Shown: piece after piece, positions 34,115-42,416 of the stretch | How the letters are laid out: each line of letters opens with the position of its first letter | How positions within the stretch are numbered: the first letter of the stretch is position 1 | Assembly (NCBI GenBank): GCA_963555705.1 | Contig: OY743181.1 | Location: forward strand, 22,200,513-22,264,512 | From: Ligustrum vulgare | Taxonomy: Eukaryota; Streptophyta; Magnoliopsida; Lamiales; Oleaceae | Direction of reading: 5' to 3' | Length of the DNA stretch: 64,000 bases | The notes under the pieces: model-generated | What the model was told of the DNA's origin: nothing | Database searches by the model: none | What the model saw: the letters and a program-made list of their open reading frames with translations, nothing else | Program-made: the position numbers and the translations under genes

Positions 34115-34345
34115 ACGGCCGTAACAATGTCACTTACGGCCGTAAGTGACTCTCTGTCCAATGTTTACGGCCGTAACAATAACTCTCACGGCCGTGAATA
34201 TCAAATTGCTGAAGTTCTTCAATTCCACCCGAGACGGCGTTACGGCCGTGAACTATATTCTTACGGCCGTAAGTATTAAAATCCTTGAATTCTTGCTTTT
34301 GACCCGAGGGGATGTTACGGCCGTGAATACTGGTTTTACGGCCGT
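34115..34345. repeat. ACGGCCGT palindrome array, left LTR of element 2
   Basis: Eight perfect ACGGCCGT sites at 34115, 34136, 34167, 34188, 34242, 34263, 34317 and 34338. Spacings 21/31/21/54/21/54/21, that is, four pairs. Confidence 0.95.
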
Positions 34346-34979
34346 GAATGAGATCTTGGTCACCAAACCTTAACCCTTTTGATTCGGCTCGATCCCTTTG
34401 TCTCCTCGGCTCGCTTCCAACATGAAACTTGTGCCGTTTCCCGCGTAGATCACTGTCGCATTGCCGATGGGTCGACTTCTCCTTTGGTCTCCTACTCCGG
34501 ATCACATCATCCCCCCTTTCTTGGAAAGGATTCGACCTCGAATCCGTATATGGTCTCTCCTTTATGTATCTCTTTCTTTCGTTGGTTCGAGTGACCTGTT
34601 CCTGTTTTGTGCTATGCATCATCCTTTGGGGTTGTTCTATCCGGCAATTAATTTTCCCTTTGGCCTTAGTTTTGTAATTTGATTGTAGTACCTGCAAAAC
34701 AGAATTAGCCAAACTAGGGATGGATGTGTTAGCGAATGCAAATAAGCTCATTTTTGTGGTGGACTCTCTTTTCTTTTTCTTTGTACTCTCAAGCTCACCT
34801 TTTTCTGAGGTCGTGGCCTCAATTCTCTTGTTTTCAATTTTCACACCCTCTCCTTTTTCTGAGGTCGTGGCCTCAACGCTCTTATTTTTTTCCTCAAACT
34901 CGCCCTTTATTTTCAATTGATCCTCTTGGACCTCTTTAGGCGTTAGCGGAGCAAGAGTGATCATTTTTCCACCCTTCAC
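34134..34979 (-). CDS. Element 2 linker and C-terminal ORF, reading into the LTR
   Basis: 281 residues. MITLAPLTPKEVQEDQLK, the usual phrase after the Gypsy protease, is followed by two ATTSEKGEG repeats, then KMSLFAFANTSIPSLANSVLQV (pre-RT segment), then the C-terminal phrase DSRSNPFQERGDD. RT through integrase is deleted. The last 100 or so residues come from the LTR and show HGRKTSIHGRN, YGRKNIVHGRN and HGRESYCYGRK, seven-codon pairs separated by 18 codons, produced by the ACGGCCGT array. A one-base shift separates it from the gag-protease frame. Confidence 0.6.
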   Translation of the reverse strand: MKGGKMITLAPLTPKEVQEDQLKIKGEFEEKNKSVEATTSEKGEGVKIENKRIEATTSEKGELESTKKKKRESTTKMSLFAFANTSIPSLANSVLQVLQSNYKTKAKGKINCRIEQPQRMMHSTKQEQVTRTNERKRYIKERPYTDSRSNPFQERGDDVIRSRRPKEKSTHRQCDSDLRGKRHKFHVGSEPRRQRDRAESKGLRFGDQDLIHGRKTSIHGRNIPSGQKQEFKDFNTYGRKNIVHGRNAVSGGIEELQQFDIHGRESYCYGRKHWTESHLRP

Positions 34980-36673
34980 GAAGGAATATCGGTTTTGAAG
35001 CCATCATGCACCACTCTCCTATCATGTTGCCATGGTCTTCCCAATAAAATATGCCCAACATTCATAGGGACCACATCGCACACCACCTCATCTCTATAAC
35101 CCCCAATGGTGAATTTAATATTAACCTGCTTGTTCACCTTAAGTTCTCCCGACTCGGTTAACCACTGTAATTTATAGGGGTTGGGGTGTTTCACCTTAGG
35201 CAAGCCCAACTTCTCCACCAATAATGTGCTAACCACATTAGTACAACTTCCCCCGTCAATTACCATCCCACAAACCTTTTTCCCCACCAAACACCTCGTG
35301 TGGAAAAGATTATCCCGCTGTTCATCAATCTCAACCATCTTAGTTCGAGAATTTAGGACACGTCTATTCACAAGGGACCCTTTCACCGCATAAGTTAACC
35401 CCTCTTCATCGCTACTACTAGCCCCAATATCTACTAACTTAGGCATTCCCTTAAATTCGTCCTCAGAACTAATTTCACCATTATCACGCAAAAGCATTAC
35501 TTTCTTATTTGGACACTGTGACGCTATATGGCCCATCCCCAAACACTTAAAGCACTTAATATTTCTATCCCTAGTAGGTTGAGAATCAGAAATATTTTTA
35601 CCTTTAGTTGTAAGTTCCTCCTTTCCCTTCGGTACGTGCTCATCATTTTGATCCTTCCTCGGTTGTGATGTAGGATAAGTTCCCGGTGATTGCTTAGATG
35701 TCCCCTTTCGCCTCAATTGCCATTCTAACTTCATTGCCATGTGCACCATGTCTTCCAGTTCCACATAATGTTGCAACTCAATGATGTTTGCAATATCTCT
35801 GTTCAGCCCACTCAAAAATCTAGCCATTGTAGCTTCCCGATCCTCCACCACGTTGGCCCTAATCATGGCTACCTCCATGTCTCTATGATATTCCTCTACA
35901 CTCCTAGAACCCTGCGTGAGCCCCTGCAACCTTTGATAGATATCCCTATGATAGTGGCTTGGGACAAACCTCTTCCTCATGATGGTTTTCATCTCACGAC
36001 ATGTATCCACCGGCCCTTCACCATTCCTCCTCCGATCCTTCACCAACTGATCCCACCAATTAATGGCATAATCGGTGAACTCAACAACCGCTAGTTTCAC
36101 CTTCTTTCCTTCAGAATAATTGTGGCAATCAAACATCAATTCTACCTTCTTCTCCCAATCTAGGTAAGCCTCCGGATCACTCCTCCCATGAAAAGGTGGA
36201 ATAGACATTTTTATTTTACCTAGATTATCATCTATCTCATCCCGATCACCACGATCTCTTCTATTATTCGCCCTTTCATTCCTTTCTCCTCTACCCCTTC
36301 TCCTCCTTACACTATCCACAGATGAATTGATACTACTTCCTTCACTCGCAGACTCTTCATCATCAAACCCATATCCAACCCTTTGATTATGTCTCCCCCT
36401 ATGATCCCTCCGGTCTTCCCTCCTAACTCTAGGACCCGCATAAGTTTGTTCCCTACGCAACTTGTTAATAGTTTCCTCCTGCCTATCCATCCTAGTCCTC
36501 AACTTCTCAAACTGCTCATGTATCGTCTCCATCACACCTACATCATTGTTATTCACTCTATTCATACCTTCCGATCGTTTGTTGTGGCTCGTTGATGGAG
36601 CTGCTGGTTCCCTTCTGTAAATCCCCTGGTTGTCCCCAACTGATGAGGATGATGAATCCTGTCGGCTAGACAT
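34976..36673 (-). CDS. Element 2 Gag-protease polyprotein
   Basis: 565 residues with no stop. N terminus: Ser-rich start, then an Arg/Asp-rich region. The Retrotrans_gag domain (about 165-290) begins at the IPPFHGRSDPEAYLDWEKKV motif and includes YAINWWDQL and SRSVEEYHRDM. CCHC knuckle CFKCLGMGHIASQC lies near residues 375-390. The retropepsin-like protease spans about 460-560, with active-site DGGSCTNV, VEKLGLP and HILLGRPWQ. Gag packages RNA in cytoplasmic particles and the protease matures them. The frame ends soon after the protease, at a one-base shift. It is the best-preserved retroelement protein in the window, so it may be under selection or very recent. Confidence 0.88.
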   Translation of the reverse strand: MSSRQDSSSSSVGDNQGIYRREPAAPSTSHNKRSEGMNRVNNNDVGVMETIHEQFEKLRTRMDRQEETINKLRREQTYAGPRVRREDRRDHRGRHNQRVGYGFDDEESASEGSSINSSVDSVRRRRGRGERNERANNRRDRGDRDEIDDNLGKIKMSIPPFHGRSDPEAYLDWEKKVELMFDCHNYSEGKKVKLAVVEFTDYAINWWDQLVKDRRRNGEGPVDTCREMKTIMRKRFVPSHYHRDIYQRLQGLTQGSRSVEEYHRDMEVAMIRANVVEDREATMARFLSGLNRDIANIIELQHYVELEDMVHMAMKLEWQLRRKGTSKQSPGTYPTSQPRKDQNDEHVPKGKEELTTKGKNISDSQPTRDRNIKCFKCLGMGHIASQCPNKKVMLLRDNGEISSEDEFKGMPKLVDIGASSSDEEGLTYAVKGSLVNRRVLNSRTKMVEIDEQRDNLFHTRCLVGKKVCGMVIDGGSCTNVVSTLLVEKLGLPKVKHPNPYKLQWLTESGELKVNKQVNIKFTIGGYRDEVVCDVVPMNVGHILLGRPWQHDRRVVHDGFKTDIPS

Positions 36674-36935
36674 TATTAGCCTTCACAGAAATAAATTCGG
36701 AATATTTAGGAAAATAAAGGAATTTTTTTTTAAACTGCTAGACAATTTGACTACGAATATGGCAGAAAAAACGGAATTGGATTTGGACGAGAAACGAACA
36801 AGAAAAACACTTTTGAATTTTTGGGACTGACTCTTATGGATCAAACTGAAGAAAATTATGACTGACACGAAGAACGCGAAGAACACGAAAAAATCAAGAA
36901 AATCAAAAAAACGCAAGAATCTGAAATAGATCCAA

Positions 36936-36947
36936 GCTCTGATACCA
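36936..36947 (-). promoter_or_regulatory. Primer binding site of element 2
   Basis: TGGTATCAGAGC on the minus strand, initiator tRNA-Met type, two bases from the LTR. Confidence 0.88.
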
Positions 36948-37470
36948 GATGACGCGATCCCGGGAGGGGAATCTCGTCGAACACGCGGAATAACGACAAT
37001 CTAAAACCCTAGGAAAGATCTAAATCAGATCTGACTCGAAAATAACAAGAACACGAATAAATAGACGGAAATTAAAATAAGATTGACGATAGGACTTGGA
37101 CCCAACAATCACGACGCAATAAATTGACGATGCGTATTGAAGAACCGAGGTTTTCGAAACGCCACAAGGGATGCCAAACTCCTTGATAAGTTTCTGATTG
37201 GAACGCCACAAACATTCAGGAGAAATATTTGATAAGTTCTATAAATTGTTCTTCAAGAACAAGAGAAAAAGGAATCCTCCTTTTCGAGAGAGAAAATCTC
37301 ATATTCATTCAATAATATCCAAGTTGTTCTTTCATAATGAAAAACAAAGCAATATAATGTCAAAACTGACCTAACTAGGTTTTTGCCGCTATTTGGGCCC
37401 AAAACATAAAAAATAAATAAAAGAAACGGAATTACATTAAAAACGCGAAATCTGGGAAAAATAAGGTGTT

Positions 37471-37701
37471 ACGGCCGTAACAATGTCACTTACGGCCGTA
37501 AGTGACTCTCTGTCCAACGTTTATGGCCGTAACAATAACTCTCACGGCCGTGAATATCAAATTGCTGAAGTTCTTCAATTCCACCCGAGAAGGCGTTACG
37601 GCCGTGAACTATATTCTTACGGCCGTAAGTATTAAAATCCTTGAATTCTTGCTTTTGACCCGAGGGGATGTTACGGCCGTGAATACTGGTTTTACGGCCG
37701 T
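37471..37701. repeat. ACGGCCGT palindrome array, right LTR of element 2
   Basis: Same eight positions as in the left LTR; the third site is mutated to ATGGCCGT. Confidence 0.95.
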
Positions 37702-37870
37702 GAATGAGCTCTTGGTCACCAAACCTTAACCCTTTTGATTCGACTCGATCCCTTTGTCTCCTCGGCTCGCTTCCAACATGAAACTTGTGCCGTTTCCCGC
37801 GTAGATCACTGTCGCATTGCCGATGGGTCGACTTCTCCTTTGGTCTCCTACTCCGGATCACATCAATATC

Positions 37871-38258
37871 ACTGCACCCACCATACCTGTTGTGCTTGTT
37901 GATATAAGTGATTATGAAATTGATCTAAATGATTATTAGTTGGCTAGGGATAGAATTAGGAGGGATATTAGACCTCCAGTTAGATTAGATGATTTTGAAT
38001 ATTACTATGACTCTACTTTGTATTCTACTTTAGATCCTGAACCTTGCTCATTTGAAGAAGCAATGAAATCTAAAGATAGAAATCTATGGCTGGAAGCCAT
38101 GAAAGAGGAAATGAGTTCACTAATAAAGAACCAGACCTGGACCCTAGTTGAAAAACCTCCTAATAAGAAATTGATTGATTGTAAATGGATCTTTAAAATA
38201 AAAGATGGAGGTTCAGAAGGGGGTAAGCCTAGATATAAAGTTAGGTTAGTTGTTAAAG
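37871..38258 (+). pseudogene. Copia reverse transcriptase, N-terminal piece
   Basis: Resumes right after the element 2 target duplication. RRDIRPPVRLDDFEYYY and EEAMKSKDRNLWLEAMKEEM lead into NQTWTLVEKPPNKKLIDCKWIFKIK, the start of the Copia RT domain. It is cut at VVKGF by the Athila-like element; the next residues (SQKEGVDY) follow at 46950. Confidence 0.85.
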
Positions 38259-38263
38259 GGTTT
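38259..38263 (+). repeat. Target-site duplication of the Athila-like element (left)
   Basis: GGTTT, matching 46949-46953. Confidence 0.88.
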
Positions 38264-38664
38264 TGATAAGCGTATTTTATACACTTATTTGTATGTCTAA
38301 ATTAGGATTAATTATTGTCGTGTGGGAATATTTTCTATTTAGTTTATGTTTATTTGTTTACTTTTCAGAAAATGTCCCAATTGAAGAAGAATGAAGCAAT
38401 TAATGGAAAAATGACACGATTTCATGTTAATTGGAGCTAAATTGGACAAGTGAGGAGTTTGTGACAACAACCGGGAAACATGCGTGGTGCCAAAGTGACT
38501 AAATCAGAGGTTGGATGACCTAATTGAATGAATTAAGAGCTTGAATGGTCAAACCGAGAAGAAGATAAAGTTTTGGGACTAAATTGCAACAATTGAAAGT
38601 TGAGGACTGAAGGTGCAATTAAAAGTCAGGGACTAACTTGCACAGCCGGAAGAAAGATGAAGTC

Positions 38665-38769
38665 GTGATCGCTGGTTACACACCAAGCGATCGCGATATG
38701 GTTGTAAATTATAACCCGAGAGTTATAAGGTCTTCCACGCGATCGCCGGCATTATGCCTGCGCGATCGC
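38665..38769. repeat. GCGATCGC palindrome pairs, left LTR
   Basis: Sites at 38665 (GTGATCGC), 38687, 38739 and 38762; spacings 22/52/23. The same set is at 45837-45941 in the right LTR. Confidence 0.9.
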
Positions 38770-39783
38770 TCGCTTTTCCGGCTGGGCCGACTGTGGGCTT
38801 TTTCTCGCGATTTTCAACAGAATTCTCTTGTTTTGGCCTAGGTTTTCTCCAAAACATATATATACAACACATAAGGCACGAAAATCAGATCTCTGCCTCT
38901 CCAAAGAACGAGCCACAATCGAGATTTCAACATCAAATTTTTGGGGAATCAAGCATCGCAGAGGGGCGTGAATTGAAGATATTTGAAGAATTGATAATTG
39001 GTGCAATCTTTCCATTCTTCTTTATTTTCAATGAACGTTTTATGTTATAGTTTTTGTTCTTTAATCAAGATGTGTAATTAAATTTTATGTTGGGATGAAC
39101 GATGTAGCCTAGTTAATTATTTTAATGTCATATTCCTTGTTTTAACGCTTTGTTGCATGTGTTGATTTATTATTGCGTTTAATGCGTGAATGAACTGTCC
39201 ACTTATTCATGACTTAATGTGTTATTTTCATAATCCGAGAGGTGGGTTAATAACATAGATCTAGGTAATAAATCCGGTAATTGAACGAGAGATAGAGATA
39301 TACTCTTGTGATTATTGCGGTCGTGTGTGAATTCTTGTATGTAATGCATCTAAATAAGGAATATTCGGACCCGCTGTAGAGATATAAGGTTGACTTATTT
39401 AGGTAGGATTGATTTAAACTCGAGAGATGAATTTCAATGTATATTAGTGAATTCGACCGAATGCATATTTAGGAAATAAAAAAATGGAATTGGAATTGAT
39501 TTAATTAGCTAGGTGAAATCGTGAATCCCAACCACTTTACAATCGTATTTAAAAACAAAAGCAATTTCGCAATTTTATTTCTCTAGTTTAATTCTTTAGT
39601 TGTAGTTAACAATCTCAAACAAATTCGCCCGTTCAAATAGTGTTAGGAACTAACACATTTCGGTACTTAATAGCAGTCCTCGTGGGACGATAATCCGGAC
39701 TCTTAGGTCCACTTTATTACTTCTCACGACCCGTGCACTTGCGGGGATATCTTGCATCGCGAGATATCAGGTGAACAAGTTTT

Positions 39784-39801
39784 TGGCGTCGTTGTCAGGG
39801 A
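39784..39801 (+). promoter_or_regulatory. Primer binding site of the Athila-like element
   Basis: TGGCGTCGTTGTCAGGGA, tRNA-Asp type with four differences from the common form, six bases after the LTR. Confidence 0.7.
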
Positions 39802-39916
39802 CTGTTTTTATATTAATATCGATATCCATTAGTTCTTATTTTACTTTGAACTTTATTTTGCTTATTTTTATCTTTATTTTCAGTTTTTGTTTTTAATTAG
39901 TGTTTTCTTTAATTTA

Positions 39917-41727
39917 TGTTAAGAAGGACTAAGTCATTTGATTTGTTTCCTTTTGATACAGAAATTGAACGCACTTTTCGACAGAGGCGTAGACAACAGT
40001 TGGAAGCGAATCAACAAACAGACTTAGCCATGACAGATGATAGAATTCAAGATAATCAGTAAAATCAACAAAATCTGCTAGCAGCTGTAAACGGACAGCA
40101 ACCAAATCATGGAAGACGTATTTTGCGAGACTACATGGTTCCTCCTGTGGAGAACATTGGAACCTGCATCGTACCTCCTACAATCCGAGCTAATAATTTT
40201 GAGATCAAGACTTCCTTGATATCCTTGATCCAAAATTCGTGCGTTTTTCATGGATTGCCATCTGAAGATCCTCATGCGCACCTTAGAACATTTTTGGAAC
40301 TATGTGATATGCAATGCATGAATGGAGTTTCAGAGGATGCCGTGAAATTAAAGCTATTCTCATTCTCTTAGGCGGACAAAGCAAAAGCCTGATTTTACTC
40401 TTTGCCCCTACACACAATCACCACCTTTGAAGTTAAGAGCCAGAAATTTGTAGATAAATTTTTCCCACCTGGCCGCATGTCAAAGCTAAGGCGTGAAATT
40501 ATGTCCTTTAGTCAACAGCCAGGGGAATCAATTTTTGAAGGTTGAGAAAGGTTCAATGAGCTTATCAGACAGTGTCCTACCCATGGAATCCCAGATTGGA
40601 TCTTAGTCCAGACATTCTACAATGGGTTGACGAATGAGAATAAAATGTACGCTGACTCAGCAGCTGGAGGATCAGTAATGGATATGACATATGAAGAAGC
40701 TTCTGAGATTTTTGAGAAGATGGCTGTGAACAGTTACCAGTGGTACTCAGATAGATCTACATCAAAGTCTGGAGGAATTGTTGCAGTTAATGAGATTACA
40801 GCATTAAATGCTAAGCTGGATGCTTTAACGAAGAAAATCGACAGTATGGGTGTGCAGCCAGTAAATTCAGTTCATACAACTTTGTGTGATTTTTGTTTCG
40901 AAAATCACACGATAAATTTTTGCCCACTTCAAATAAATCAATCAAACCCAGAACAGGTCAACTTCGTAGGAAACAGGCAGCATGGTGGTCCTTATTCACA
41001 AACTTACAACCCACAATGGAAGAATCACCCAAAATTTTCATGGTCTTACAATCAGAATGTTCAGCGGCCGCTTGGATTTCAGCAACAGCAACAGCAACAA
41101 TCTCAGAAAAACATATCCGAGAACATAGAAGAGTTAATTCAGCTGGTCAAGAGTCTGAATGGTGAGATAATGAATCAAGCTGTTGAAATAAAAAATTTGA
41201 AGAAACAAATGGGAGAGCTGGCAGCTGGCAGTTACACAAGGCAGCCAGGACAGTTACCGAGCAATACTGAAATGAACCCTCGTGAGCATGTTAATGCAAT
41301 AACAACGAGGAGCGGGGTTCAGTTATCCGAAGTGACTGCAGAGGAATATGAAAAGCAGAAGAACCAGAAGAAAAATGTGGTGGAAGAATAGAAAAGTGAA
41401 AAGGAGCAGGGATCAACTTCAGAAACTCAAGAAAAAGTGGAAGAAGAAGTTCGAGTTCGACCTCCAGTAAATGCATATGTACCCCCAGTTCCTTATCTAC
41501 AAAGATTGATAAAGCATCAGTTGGAGCAGCAGTTTGGAAAGTTTTTGGAAATATTCAAGAAACTGCACATTAATATTCCTTTTGCTGAAGCATTGGCTCA
41601 AATGCCGCTCTACTTGAAATTCATGAAAGAGATGCTGTCAAATAAAAGGAAATTGGTTGATAATGAAATAGTAGCACTGAGTGAGGAGTGCAGCGCCATA
41701 CTTCAAAAGAAATTACCACAAAATTGA
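39917..41727 (+). pseudogene. Athila-type gag, multiply broken
   Basis: Reads from about MLRRTKSF (39917) through PPTIRANNFEIKTSLI, DPHAHLRTFLELCD, the gag core and KLRREIMSFSQQPGESI to a Q-rich tail and SYTRQPGQLPSNTEMNPREHVNAITTRSG. These are hallmark Athila/Tat gag phrases. A CCHC-like knuckle, CDFCFENHTINFC, lies near 40885-40925. In-frame stops occur at 40060, 40369, 40390, 40543 and 41389, and a one-base shift separates gag from protease near 41715. The open segments are 40123-40371, 40627-41391 and 41437-41727. Gag from this copy cannot be full length. Confidence 0.85.
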
Positions 41728-42413
41728 CCGATCCAGGGAGTTTCTCTATCCCTTGCATTATTGGTAATTTCAGTTTTGATAATGTTTTGTGTGATCTAGG
41801 GGCCAGTGTTAATTTAATGCCTTTGTCTGTGTACAGGAAACTTGGTTTGGGGGAGCCTAAACCAACCAATATCACACTGAAGCTGGCGAACAGATCAATC
41901 CAATATCCATATGGGATTGTTGAGAATGTGATTATAAAAGTAGACAAATTTTTCTTCCCAGTCGACTTTGTGATTTTGGACATGGAAGAGGACGCCCAAA
42001 TGCCCCTCATTCTTGGAAGGCCGTTCCTAGCTACTGGAAGATGCTTAATCGACATTGAAAATGGAGAAATCATCTTTAGGGTCGAGAAGGAACAAGTCAC
42101 GTTCAGCATCAAGCCAAGGCAAGATCTTGAAGGTCTAAATGAAAGCTGCTTCAAGGTGGAGGGGGTGTTCCAGAAACCAGAAGAAAAGACCAAGCAGGGT
42201 ATTAATATTGAGGATGAGCTAAGCACAAAACATGAGTTCATAAAGGTTAAAGATGGATGGAGGGACAAAAAGGAAAAAAAGCCTAACATCCCTCAACAAT
42301 TAGCTAAAAGTGAGGCTTTGGGATTCAAGAAAGTGAGAAAACGAATAGAGATATGCAAGGCAGGGAATTGCAAGAAATGCAAAGCTTCAAGAGGATCATT
42401 CAAACCTCCATGA
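41688..42413 (+). pseudogene. Athila-type aspartic protease region
   Basis: Open for 241 codons in a frame different from gag. Active-site CDLGASVNLMPLSVYRKLGLG, then IQYPYGIVENVIIKVDKFFFPVDFVILDM and LILGRPFLATG, a complete retropepsin-like protease of the Athila group. After the protease the chain changes to Lys-rich sequence and stops at 42411; the RT that should follow is absent. Confidence 0.8.
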
Positions 42414-42416
42414 TAT

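Larger units (their letters stand above)
33594..37865 (-). mobile_element. Element 2: non-autonomous Ty3/Gypsy LTR retrotransposon (gag-protease only)
   Basis: Complete insertion in the Copia. LTRs 33594-34509 and 36950-37865, 916 bp each, TGACGCG...CACATCA, with about 11 substitutions and no indel between them by eye (about 98.8% identity). TSD ATATC. Minus-strand primer binding site TGGTATCAGAGC at 36936-36947; purine tract at 34510-34523. It has an intact gag with zinc knuckle and a protease; RT, RNase H and integrase are absent. Same lineage as element 1, but it keeps the gag core domain. Likely young and mobilised in trans. Confidence 0.92.

Noticed and set aside
34115..34345. CRISPR-like array (regular short repeats with unique spacers)
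   Set aside because: Repeat is an 8-bp palindrome, spacers are 13-46 bp, location is a plant LTR, no cas genes.
36931..36949. tRNA-Met fragment
   Set aside because: It is a retrotransposon primer binding site next to an LTR.
38687..38769. Bacterial origin suggested by GCGATCGC (similar to cyanobacterial HIP1)
   Set aside because: The sites lie inside an LTR with a target duplication in plant DNA; no bacterial genes nearby.
41621..42289. 222-codon minus-strand frame
   Set aside because: Antisense shadow of the Athila protease.
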